Positions 37,030 to 44,430 of a DNA stretch of 64,000 bases are shown here, in pieces; position 1 is the stretch's first letter, and every line of letters starts with the position of its first letter. The stretch spans positions 124,001-188,000 of the forward strand of contig NZ_JAPCWE010000003.1 in the NCBI RefSeq assembly GCF_025943985.1, in the 5' to 3' direction. A program made the translations under genes and the position numbers. Below the pieces are notes generated by a model, which made no database searches, was not told the DNA's origin, and saw only the letters and a program-made list of their open reading frames with translations. This stretch comes from Anaerorudis cellulosivorans. GTDB lineage: Bacteria > Bacteroidota > Bacteroidia > Bacteroidales > Dysgonomonadaceae.

Positions 37030-38373
37030 ATGGAAACAAAAAATAAAGACGACAAGAAAGAAAAACGACGCAGCACATTTGCTATTCTGTTTTATATCAA
37101 CCGCACTAAAATCCGCAAAGACGGTATGTGCCAGCTATTGTGCAATATCAGTATTGATGCCGAATCCCAGCAGGTGGGAACGAAAGTTTCTGTTGATCCG
37201 TCCCTTTGGGATTCATCGACAGGACGTGCCGCAGGACGTAGCCGGAACGCCTTTCAGGTAAACCAGGCGATTGACCTGCTTACAGTACGCATCAAGAAGC
37301 ATCATAAGGAAATAAAGGAAAGTCTGGGTTTTGTTACGGCTGAACTCGTAAAGAATGCCCTGAAAGGCATCGCACAAAAGCCTCTTACGTTGATGCAACT
37401 TTTTAAGGAACACAATGACGAGTTTGAAAAACGGGTTGGTATAGACCGCAAAAAAGAGGCGCACGCTCAGTATGGGGTAACTTACAATCATCTTCTGGCG
37501 TTTATCCGTAAAAAGTATGATACCGATGACGTAACGCTCCGCAGTCTTGACCTTCGTTTCTACGAAGATTTCGACCTCTTTTTAAGGACAGACAAAGGGT
37601 TACAGCAAAAAACGGTACATCAACATCTGTATAATTTCAAGAAAATAACCAAACGGGCATTCAATCAGGGAACGCTCCGGCGCGACCCTTATATGAAACT
37701 GTTCCCAGAATTGCCGCCGCTAAAGAGCCGCCATTTGAAACTGGAAGATTTGGAGAAGTTGATGCAGTGCCAGCTCGACAAACCTAATTTGTGTCGTGCC
37801 CGTGACCTGTTCGTTTTTTCTACTTTCACCGGATTGTGTCATGCCGACCTAACAAAGCTATCCGACGAACATATAGAACAGACCGAAGACGGTAGCCTAT
37901 GGATTCATATGAAAAGACAGAAAACCGGGACGGAATTTAATGTGCGACTGTTGGAAATACCCCTGAAAATTATGGAGAAATACCGCCCGGAGAAAAAAGA
38001 TAAACATATATTTCAGGTTTACGGACGTGGTTATATGGGAAAACTTCTCCGTGAGATTGCGAAGAAATGCGCTATCGGGCATATCTCGTTCCATACAGCC
38101 CGCCATAATTTCGGGACGCATATTACACTCTCACAGGGTGTCCCTATTGAAACCGTAAGCCGGATGATGGGACATAAAAATATCGCTACCACGCAGATAT
38201 ATGCCAAAGTAACCGACAAGAAAGTAGATGAAGATATGAAACGGCTCAGAACACGTGTGGCATCCAAATCGAATAAAGTTACTTTGTATGAAGATGAATC
38301 GCTCCGTTCGGCTATCCGTTATCCCCAAAAAAGGAATAAAAACAAGAATGTTCAACAATCAAACAACCAATAA
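37030..38373 (+). CDS. Tyrosine recombinase 2 (ICE integrase)
   Basis: 447 aa. Same domain order as the gene upstream: a lysine-rich N-terminus (METKNKDDKKEKRRST), arm-binding domain, SAM-like domain (about 125-215) and catalytic domain with HTARHNFGTHI, MGHKNIATTQIYAKV and the Tyr nucleophile. The first-Arg position reads TFTGLCHADL, again without Arg. The segment QGVPIETVSRMMGH is nearly identical to that of integrase 1, so the two are paralogues. It overlaps nothing; 1 nt separates it from the next start. Confidence 0.88.
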   Translation: METKNKDDKKEKRRSTFAILFYINRTKIRKDGMCQLLCNISIDAESQQVGTKVSVDPSLWDSSTGRAAGRSRNAFQVNQAIDLLTVRIKKHHKEIKESLGFVTAELVKNALKGIAQKPLTLMQLFKEHNDEFEKRVGIDRKKEAHAQYGVTYNHLLAFIRKKYDTDDVTLRSLDLRFYEDFDLFLRTDKGLQQKTVHQHLYNFKKITKRAFNQGTLRRDPYMKLFPELPPLKSRHLKLEDLEKLMQCQLDKPNLCRARDLFVFSTFTGLCHADLTKLSDEHIEQTEDGSLWIHMKRQKTGTEFNVRLLEIPLKIMEKYRPEKKDKHIFQVYGRGYMGKLLREIAKKCAIGHISFHTARHNFGTHITLSQGVPIETVSRMMGHKNIATTQIYAKVTDKKVDEDMKRLRTRVASKSNKVTLYEDESLRSAIRYPQKRNKNKNVQQSNNQ

Positions 38374-38374
38374 A

Positions 38375-38731
38375 ATGAATACAATATCAATCAAAATAGA
38401 AAAGGGACAGGTAACTATCCGCCCGGCAGCAGGTGGTGTTTGGCTTACCCAGCACGAAATCGCCGATACTTTCGGTGTGTTCATATCAGCTATAAACAGT
38501 AATATCCGCTCCATATTGAAAAAAGAAATATTACAGGAAGATAAGGTTTGCCGTCATAAGGATAACGGCAACGGTAAAATATTGACATTCTATAATCTGG
38601 AAATGATAACAGCGTTGGCTTTCCAGCTAAAATCCCGGCAAGCACAATATTTTCGTGAATGGATTACCTCACAGGTATTAAGTCCTATAATACTCTGGAA
38701 AATTCCAGGCATGAATGCCATGCTGAATTGA
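38375..38731 (+). CDS. RhuM-like DNA-binding protein
   Basis: 118 aa from the ATG at 38375, 1 nt past the integrase 2 stop. Matches the N-terminal domain of RhuM-family proteins: GGVWLTQHEIADTFGVFISA resembles their HTH, then NNEMITALAF-type segment (FYNLEMITALAFQLKSRQAQ) and FREWIT. The usual C-terminal Fic/virulence domain is absent, so it is a short form. Role in the element is unknown; position suggests regulation of integration. Confidence 0.65.
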   Translation: MNTISIKIEKGQVTIRPAAGGVWLTQHEIADTFGVFISAINSNIRSILKKEILQEDKVCRHKDNGNGKILTFYNLEMITALAFQLKSRQAQYFREWITSQVLSPIILWKIPGMNAMLN

Positions 38732-38745
38732 TAACGATATGCTGG

Positions 38746-38783
38746 AAACAAGAAACGACCCTATTTTGGGTCGTCTCTTGTTT
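38746..38783. terminator. Bidirectional terminator between RhuM-like and HTH genes
   Basis: ACGACCC (38755-38761) pairs with GGGTCGT (38768-38774), and AAACAAGA (38746-38753) with TCTTGTTT (38776-38783), with one mismatch between them. T-rich on both exits. It overlaps the stop of the minus-strand HTH gene. Confidence 0.75.
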
Positions 38784-39090
38784 AAATCAATTTCTGTTGG
38801 TTGATGCTCTGTTTTCTCGCATCTTCCAAAAATTGCTGAATCTCCGATTCTTTATAAAGGATTTTACCACAGATCAGATAATAAGGAATAGTCCCGGCGG
38901 AACGGTATTCCTGCAATGTCCTGCGGCTTACTCTCAATCTCTCGGAAAGCTCCGGGTCGGTAATGAACCGTTGCCCGTAAAAAGAACGGCGTGAAGGTAC
39001 TTCCAGTTTATCAATCAGGCTATTTGCCTTTTCTAACCGACGGAAAAGGTTGGCCACACGCGGATCGCTTTTTTCAATCAAATTGTTCAT
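38782..39090 (-). CDS. Excisionase-like helix-turn-helix protein A
   Basis: 102 aa. A MerR/HTH_17-type winged helix occupies residues about 40-95: FITDPELSERLRVSRRTLQE, YRSAGTIPYYLICGKILYK. Such small basic proteins act as excisionases or regulators in Bacteroides conjugative elements (compare Xis2c/Xis2d of CTnDOT, recalled by context). It starts 3 nt after the stop of a similar HTH gene and is divergent from the integrases. Confidence 0.75.
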   Translation of the reverse strand: MNNLIEKSDPRVANLFRRLEKANSLIDKLEVPSRRSFYGQRFITDPELSERLRVSRRTLQEYRSAGTIPYYLICGKILYKESEIQQFLEDARKQSINQQKLI

Positions 39091-39093
39091 AGC

Positions 39094-39384
39094 CTACATT
39101 TTTTTTGATTGATGAGCCGAAGATTGCAATAGTTTCTGCACATCTTCCTGCTTATAACGTATCTTATGCTCTATGCGGCTATAAGGTAATAACCCCTTTT
39201 CCCGATAGCTTTGCAAGGTACGTTTGGTTATATCCAATATCTCGCAAACGTCCTGATTGTCCAGCCATTTTTTCAGACCTAAATCTTCTTGACGGCGGTA
39301 TAATCTTTCCGCCTTTTCCTCAATATCTTCTACACGCTTTGCTAACGTGTCGAAGACCTTTACACTTATGCTGATTATCTCCAT
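39094..39384 (-). CDS. Excisionase-like helix-turn-helix protein B
   Basis: 96 aa paralogue of the gene at 38782-39090. HTH region WLDNQDVCEILDITKRTLQS then YREKGLLPYSRIEHKIRYK. The N-terminal 35 residues form a charged helix (KRVEDIEEKAERLYRRQEDL). Together the two form a minus-strand two-gene unit next to the integrases, the usual place for directionality factors. Confidence 0.75.
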   Translation of the reverse strand: MEIISISVKVFDTLAKRVEDIEEKAERLYRRQEDLGLKKWLDNQDVCEILDITKRTLQSYREKGLLPYSRIEHKIRYKQEDVQKLLQSSAHQSKKM

Positions 39385-39643
39385 ATTATTACGTCTTGTA
39401 TTCCCGGAAAGACAAAAATAGATATTCCCATTTATCCATGTACCGCTCTATTTTTCTATGGCATAGAGTGGCTACCAACTAAAACAGACTGGCAGCCAGA
39501 GCAGGTCAATCGCCAATAAATTCGGCGATTGTAGTGATTGTTTTCCATAATAACCAACCACTCGTATAGTTTTTCTACCGTTCTCCCGATATAACGTCTT
39601 CCTCATTTTATGTATGCCTGGCAAGAGTCGGTCTAATTATGAT

Positions 39644-39810
39644 AGTTCTGTTGCAGAAGCAAAGGTATTTCCGGCGTTCACGCCCCCACAAGATCGAGCC
39701 GCAAGCGGTTTTGCAAAAAATCTTCCGACATCTTTCAGACGTTGCGTATTTCCCGCAAAAATCTTGATGTGTGCTAACGCCTACCTTTTTAAGGCTTCTG
39801 AAACAGAACT
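39644..39810. ncRNA. Large structured element (candidate RNA) upstream of the PcfK/PcfJ block
   Basis: The 470-nt gap 39385-39854 contains a stem of nested helices. AGTTCTGTTGCAGAAGC (39644-39660) pairs with 39794-39810 with one mismatch. AAAGGTA (39661-39667) pairs with TACCTTT (39782-39788), GGCGTT (39673-39678) with AACGCC (39776-39781) and CAAGAT (39689-39694) with ATCTTG (39761-39766). About 36 pairs fold a 167-nt region just before the small membrane protein gene. It could be a structured leader, a small RNA or an origin-of-transfer-like DNA fold; strand and function are undetermined. Confidence 0.55.
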
Positions 39811-39854
39811 CATCATACCGGCTCCGTCACGGCATAAAAAAAAAGTCAGACGTT

Positions 39855-40094
39855 ATGGGAACAATAGAAAAAATACAAAGGAAACAGGAATCTATCAACC
39901 TTCCATCCAGCATAAAATTGGTGGTAAAGATAGTAGCGACCGCAGTAGGTTTCTATGTGTGGGGTATGGACTTTATTTGGGTGGTTTTGGGCGTGGTTTT
40001 CTGTTGGAATATCCTAAAGGGTATCGCATCCTGCCTATTCTCTCTTATCGCTCTGATAGGCTTTTTCTGGTTTTTATTCACTCACATTTTTTAA
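39855..40094 (+). CDS. Small two-TM membrane protein
   Basis: 79 aa from the ATG at 39855. Residues about 20-45 and 55-76 are hydrophobic (VVKIVATAVGFYVWG, CLFSLIALIGFFWFLF). No known family recognised. It is 11 nt upstream of the next gene and follows the structured element. The frame is open upstream but the upstream part lies within the inverted repeat and has no support. Confidence 0.55.
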   Translation: MGTIEKIQRKQESINLPSSIKLVVKIVATAVGFYVWGMDFIWVVLGVVFCWNILKGIASCLFSLIALIGFFWFLFTHIF

Positions 40095-40105
40095 TTCCGA
40101 CAGTT

Positions 40106-41098
40106 ATGAGCAAAGTATTTTTATTAGGAGCAAACAAGGAGATAGACAGAGCCAAACAAGTGGTAAAGGTCAATCAGATTATCCAAATGGAGGGTTACAG
40201 CTATGACAGGTATGTAGTCTATGAAATCCGTACAAACGATTGGGGCATTGCATACAAGTTGATTAACCTGCGGACAAAGGAGTTTTATACTGCCGACATC
40301 ATCCGACCATTGAATGAAAAATTCGGTATCGGTTATTACTATGACAGCGAGAACCCTCAATTCATGGACGCTTTTGAGGTCGCAATACTTCTTCAGCAGG
40401 CACACGGACAGAAGAAAGCCGAAGACGAGAAAGCCGAACAGGAAAAAATCAGAGTAGAACAGGTTAAGGAAATCGGGCGCAAACGCTTTGCCGAGATACT
40501 CCCCGAAGATGCACAAGCGGTAATCGTGGCACGTTTAAGGCAAAATGAGAGCGACAGCCAAACCGACTACTACGGATACAGTACACAGCGAACGGTTATT
40601 ATCGGCTTTTCAAAACACAAAAGGGACATCTTTTCCGAAATGCGCAAACACGCATCCAACTTTGAGGAAACAGCCTATTTAGCCGAGCCTAACGAGGACT
40701 ACGAACACAGGGAAAAATACAGCATGGGCGACGGCTACTATTTGGGAGAAAGCAAGTACAGCGGTTGGATAATCGAAAAAGAGCCTGTATATGACCGCAA
40801 CCGCACTATAGAGAACTTTGCCTACATCGCAGGAAGCGAAGACAATATACACCTCAAAAAGACCGACACAACGCCACCGAATAGCGAAAACGGAACAGGC
40901 AAGAACGCTTGCACATTGGTCGAGTATTCAGCCAAAGCGGTAGCCGTTTTCGGAGATACGAAAGCAATCAAAGACGAACTCAAAGCAATGGGCGGACGGT
41001 TCAACAGCCACCTGACATTCAACGGAAAGAGGTTAGCAGGTTGGATATTCTCCAAATCACAGGAACGGCAGTTAGCTTATTATTTCGGATTGGACTAA
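40106..41098 (+). CDS. Conserved ICE hypothetical protein
   Basis: 330 aa from the ATG at 40106 (MSKVFLLGANKEIDRAK). A longer in-frame reading to 39614 crosses the structured element and is rejected. Middle region is charged (KKAEDEKAEQEKIRVEQ, a likely coiled coil). The C-terminus carries VFGDTKAIKDELKAMGGRFN and RLAGWIFSKSQE, a motif shared by many proteins of Bacteroidetes mobile elements. No enzymatic function assigned. First of the gene set leading to PcfK/PcfJ. Confidence 0.65.
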   Translation: MSKVFLLGANKEIDRAKQVVKVNQIIQMEGYSYDRYVVYEIRTNDWGIAYKLINLRTKEFYTADIIRPLNEKFGIGYYYDSENPQFMDAFEVAILLQQAHGQKKAEDEKAEQEKIRVEQVKEIGRKRFAEILPEDAQAVIVARLRQNESDSQTDYYGYSTQRTVIIGFSKHKRDIFSEMRKHASNFEETAYLAEPNEDYEHREKYSMGDGYYLGESKYSGWIIEKEPVYDRNRTIENFAYIAGSEDNIHLKKTDTTPPNSENGTGKNACTLVEYSAKAVAVFGDTKAIKDELKAMGGRFNSHLTFNGKRLAGWIFSKSQERQLAYYFGLD

Positions 41099-41143
41099 GT
41101 ATTCACACGGGGCGGAGCAGTCCGCCCCACAAAACCCAAGAAA

Positions 41144-41572
41144 ATGAAAGCAGAAAATAAAGCAACCGATTATTTCAAGATAACAATACAGAGTTATTTG
41201 GAACAGAGAGCGCAAACCGATGAACTGTTTGCCCCCATCTATGCCAAGCCAAACAAGAACATTGACGATTGTATAACCTACATACTCAATTACGTGCAAC
41301 AAAGCGGAATATGTGGATTTGCGGATGATGAAATCTACTCCCTTGCCCTGCATTATTACGATGAGGATAGTATCGAGGTCGGCAAGCCAATCAACTGTAA
41401 TGTAGTGGTAAACCATACCATTATTCTGACCGATGAAGAAAAGGCACAAGCACGGCAAAAAGCCATTCAGAAAGTACAGGACGAAGCCTATGCCAAGATG
41501 AAACAAGGCAATGCCAAGCCGAAAGCCAAGCAACCTGAAGTCAATACTATACCCAACCTATTCAATTTCTAA
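41144..41572 (+). CDS. PcfK-like protein
   Basis: 142 aa. Start MKAENKATDYFKITIQSYLE and the acidic NIDDCITYILNYVQQSG match the PcfK-like family from conjugative plasmids and ICEs; the family is defined from Enterococcus pCF10. A C-terminal Lys/Gln tail (KPKAKQPE) follows. It precedes the pcfJ-like gene by 3 nt, as expected for the pair. Molecular role is not established. Confidence 0.8.
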   Translation: MKAENKATDYFKITIQSYLEQRAQTDELFAPIYAKPNKNIDDCITYILNYVQQSGICGFADDEIYSLALHYYDEDSIEVGKPINCNVVVNHTIILTDEEKAQARQKAIQKVQDEAYAKMKQGNAKPKAKQPEVNTIPNLFNF

Positions 41573-41575
41573 GCC

Positions 41576-42868
41576 ATGAAACCGCAAAATAAATTCCAAG
41601 CACAGGTAGTAGAAGCAAGTAAGACCCTGCCGAAACTTACGAAAGAGCAAACCCAATGGGGTTATGAGAATGCTATTGACCATATCGGACACCGCACCGA
41701 AAAAGGGGTGATGACCTGTACAAAATGCGGTCATTCATGGCAGGGTGCAGGGTATTTGGTGGAAACCCTTACCGATTGTCATTGTCCGAATTGTAATACC
41801 AAGCTAACGGTAGAAACCACCAAGAAACGAACATTCAACACTCGTTACTATATGACAGTCGTAACCGCCCATAAAGGGTATCAGGTATTGCGCTCTGTAA
41901 TGCTGTTCTGTTCGGTTAAAGTTGGAGAAACGCCCAAATACGATTATTCAGAAGTTATGCAACGGTGGATTGCTCCAAACGGGAAACATTGTACGTTCGC
42001 AAAACTCCGTCAGACAATGGGTACTTGCTATTATGATGCGTGGATATTCCACACCGATTTAGAACTGCGTAGCGAGAACAGCAATAACAAGTTTTATATC
42101 AATGTATATGACAAAATCTTTACGGGAGTAATTTACCCCCGAATGAGACTCATTCCCGAACTTAAAAGGACAGGCTACAAAAAGGCTTTTTACGGGCAAA
42201 AACCCTTAGACCTGTTCCGTACCCTACTTGCCGACAGTCGTGCCGAGACACTGATGAAAACAGGCTATACAAAGCTACTAAAGCGTATCATAGATAGCGG
42301 TTGGAAAAACATCGACAAGTATTGGCAGTCCGTCCGCATCTGCATCCGAAACGGCTATAAAATCAAAGATGCAACGCTTTGGTGCGACTATATAGACTTT
42401 CTCCGCTTCTTCGGCAAAGACCTCTACAATGCCAAATATGTATGCCCGACAGACCTCAAAGCCGAACATGACCGCTATATGCAGAAGAAAGCTAAAGCCG
42501 ATGCACAGGCAGAGTTGGAAAAGCAACTTGAAAAAGAAGCGGAATTTAAGGCGATTAAAGCCAAGTTTTTCGGACTTATATTTTCCGATGGTAAAATTAA
42601 TGTCCGTGTACTTGAAAGCGTACAAGAGATAATAGCAGAGGGACAAGCAATGCACCATTGCGTAGGTAGTTATTCGACTAAGGAAGATTCCCTTATTCTC
42701 TCGGCAACCATTGACGGCGAACGCATTGAAACCATTGAATTATCCATATCACAATTACGGGTTATCCAATGCAGGGGGTTACAGAACAAGCAAACCCAGT
42801 ACCACAGTCAGATTATCAACCTTGTAAACAGGAATATATTACTCATAGAACAACGATTGGCAGCATAA
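41576..42868 (+). CDS. PcfJ-like protein
   Basis: 430 aa. An N-terminal zinc ribbon: C48-x2-C51 (CTKC) and C70-x2-C73 (CPNC). The C-terminal third carries VRVLESVQEIIAEGQAMHHC and VGSYSTKEDSLILSATI, characteristic of PcfJ family proteins of conjugative elements. Likely a DNA-processing or transfer accessory. Forms a unit with the PcfK-like gene. Confidence 0.8.
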   Translation: MKPQNKFQAQVVEASKTLPKLTKEQTQWGYENAIDHIGHRTEKGVMTCTKCGHSWQGAGYLVETLTDCHCPNCNTKLTVETTKKRTFNTRYYMTVVTAHKGYQVLRSVMLFCSVKVGETPKYDYSEVMQRWIAPNGKHCTFAKLRQTMGTCYYDAWIFHTDLELRSENSNNKFYINVYDKIFTGVIYPRMRLIPELKRTGYKKAFYGQKPLDLFRTLLADSRAETLMKTGYTKLLKRIIDSGWKNIDKYWQSVRICIRNGYKIKDATLWCDYIDFLRFFGKDLYNAKYVCPTDLKAEHDRYMQKKAKADAQAELEKQLEKEAEFKAIKAKFFGLIFSDGKINVRVLESVQEIIAEGQAMHHCVGSYSTKEDSLILSATIDGERIETIELSISQLRVIQCRGLQNKQTQYHSQIINLVNRNILLIEQRLAA

Positions 42869-42896
42869 CAGAATATTAATCACAAAAAATAATGAT

Positions 42897-43376
42897 ATGA
42901 AAACAAAAGACGTTACAGAGGAATTAATCGGTAAGCGGTGCAAAAGCATCTTTACGGGATTGATGGTTATGGGAGTAATCGAGGAAATAAAGATAGGCGA
43001 ACATACAGCCGAAGTGAAAGTACGTTATGACCAACCACACCAATGGGGTAATGTATCCTACGAAAGCGATTGGAGTTTCGGACGGTTGTCCGATGAGTTC
43101 GGATCACTCCGACACCTTGAAATTATCGACGACACATACCAGACTATTCGGGTGCAGTTTCAAAAAAGCATATCCGAGATTGACCGAATGTTTACAGTCG
43201 ACTACAAAACGTGGGGCGTTGTTAATCTGAAAGAGTGGATAGATAGCTATGAAAGTAGCCGTTTTACGCAAATTGCCTATGATATGGCGGTTATTACCTC
43301 CGAATATAATACGGAGCATATCGAAGAATGGCTACGCCAAAACACTCCGATTTTATCCATAGAAAATACCATTTGA
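42897..43376 (+). CDS. Hypothetical protein of the ICE
   Basis: 159 aa, hydrophilic, no signal peptide or TM. Start MKTKDVTEELIGKRCKSIFT; mid-region SDWSFGRLSDEFGSLRHLEI. Co-directional with PcfJ (28 nt gap) and followed 3 nt later by a small gene. No family recognised. Confidence 0.55.
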   Translation: MKTKDVTEELIGKRCKSIFTGLMVMGVIEEIKIGEHTAEVKVRYDQPHQWGNVSYESDWSFGRLSDEFGSLRHLEIIDDTYQTIRVQFQKSISEIDRMFTVDYKTWGVVNLKEWIDSYESSRFTQIAYDMAVITSEYNTEHIEEWLRQNTPILSIENTI

Positions 43377-43379
43377 ACT

Positions 43380-43547
43380 ATGTATAAACTATTTGTCGGC
43401 TTTCGGAAACTGGGCGAATTTCCGACCATTGCAGAAGCCAAGCAATACGCCCATGATATGAAAGAAGCAGGGGTTTTCACCCTGCTGGGTAACGGATATT
43501 ACAGGGATAGTTGGTATATTTCCGAATCAGACATAAATCTGAAATGA
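43380..43547 (+). CDS. Small hypothetical protein
   Basis: 55 aa, ATG at 43380, TGA at 43545-43547, starting 3 nt after the preceding stop. Begins MYKLFVGFRKLGEFP and ends YYRDSWYISESDINLK, a compact alpha/beta-looking protein. Similar short genes follow the hypothetical gene in Bacteroidetes ICEs, but no function is known. Confidence 0.5.
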   Translation: MYKLFVGFRKLGEFPTIAEAKQYAHDMKEAGVFTLLGNGYYRDSWYISESDINLK

Positions 43548-43611
43548 CACAAGCGGGCGGTTTTTCCGCCCGTTACTATTCTTATGAGATTTCCAAATTA
43601 TTTTGAAGAAA

Positions 43612-43655
43612 ATATTAAAACTTGCGAAGAATTAATTCTTCGCAAGTTTTAATAT
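43612..43655. terminator. 22-bp perfect palindrome, bidirectional terminator at the CDF gene end
   Basis: A perfect 44-nt palindrome (22-bp arms) whose centre is AATT at 43632-43635. It covers the last codons and TAA stop of the minus-strand CDF-like gene and continues past it. The minus-strand exit is T-rich; it also follows the small plus-strand gene. So the coding end and the terminator share bases. Confidence 0.7.
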
Positions 43656-44429
43656 CCTTATTGCCCCTCTGATAACAATAAGAAAGACGATACTACCGAT
43701 AATAAGGTCTGGTATCTGATTATTTAATTGCCATACCAAGAATCCTGCAAGAATTACCCCTGCATTTATAATCACATCATTAGATGAAAAAATGATACTT
43801 GCCTGTATATGGGCATCTTTGCTTTTTGTCCTTTGAAGTAAAAGCAAACAAATGACATTGGCAATCAAAGCAAGTATGGATACACCTATCATCGTTTGAA
43901 AGACAGGCATTTCTTCTGCACCTGTAAACCGCCTGATTACCTCTATAAAACCGATTGCAGCCAAAAATATCTGGAAATATCCGCAAATCATGGCAACCCG
44001 CTTTTTACGGCTTACGGCTGCACCTACCGCAAACAAGCTTAATCCATATACAAAAGCATCGGCAAGCATATCAAGACTATCCGCAACCAATCCCATTGAT
44101 TTGGATATGATACCCGTTGACATTTCAATCAGGAAAAAACCGAAGTTAATAGCCAACACAATCCAAAGGACTTTACGCTGTTTACTATCTTCCTCTGCCT
44201 TAAATTCGCCTGTCATTTCAGCACTTTCAATAAAGCGTGAACCGAGATTCAAGGTAGCAAGCTGTTGTTCGATTATTTGATAGTCGCCTGTATGGTAAAC
44301 AGTCAATACCCTGCCTTTCAGGTCAAATTCCTGTTTGGCAATACCCTCTACGTTTTGAAGTTTCATCCGAATGAGGTTTTCCTCACTCGGACAATCCATT
44401 TGTTCAATTTTAAAAATTGATTTATTCAT
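43632..44429 (-). CDS. CDF-like cation transporter with N-terminal HMA-like domain
   Basis: 265 aa. Residues about 1-75 look like a ferredoxin-like heavy-metal domain in which the usual CxxC loop reads MDCPSEE (one Cys left). Residues about 88-262 are five to six TM segments with SLDMLADAFVYGLSL, the CDF metal-site region, and SSNDVIINAG in a later helix. The cytoplasmic C-terminal domain of larger CDF proteins is absent. It begins 1 nt from the stop of the TonB receptor and is co-transcribed with it. Metal specificity unknown (zinc, cobalt or similar). Confidence 0.7.
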   Translation of the reverse strand: MNKSIFKIEQMDCPSEENLIRMKLQNVEGIAKQEFDLKGRVLTVYHTGDYQIIEQQLATLNLGSRFIESAEMTGEFKAEEDSKQRKVLWIVLAINFGFFLIEMSTGIISKSMGLVADSLDMLADAFVYGLSLFAVGAAVSRKKRVAMICGYFQIFLAAIGFIEVIRRFTGAEEMPVFQTMIGVSILALIANVICLLLLQRTKSKDAHIQASIIFSSNDVIINAGVILAGFLVWQLNNQIPDLIIGSIVFLIVIRGAIRILKLAKN

Positions 44430-44430
44430 T

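Noticed and set aside
39614-41098. Single 494-codon gene reading through the structured element into the 330-aa protein
   Set aside because: The first part is one strand of the folded element and shows no protein-like pattern. The ATG at 40106 has normal spacing from the previous gene.
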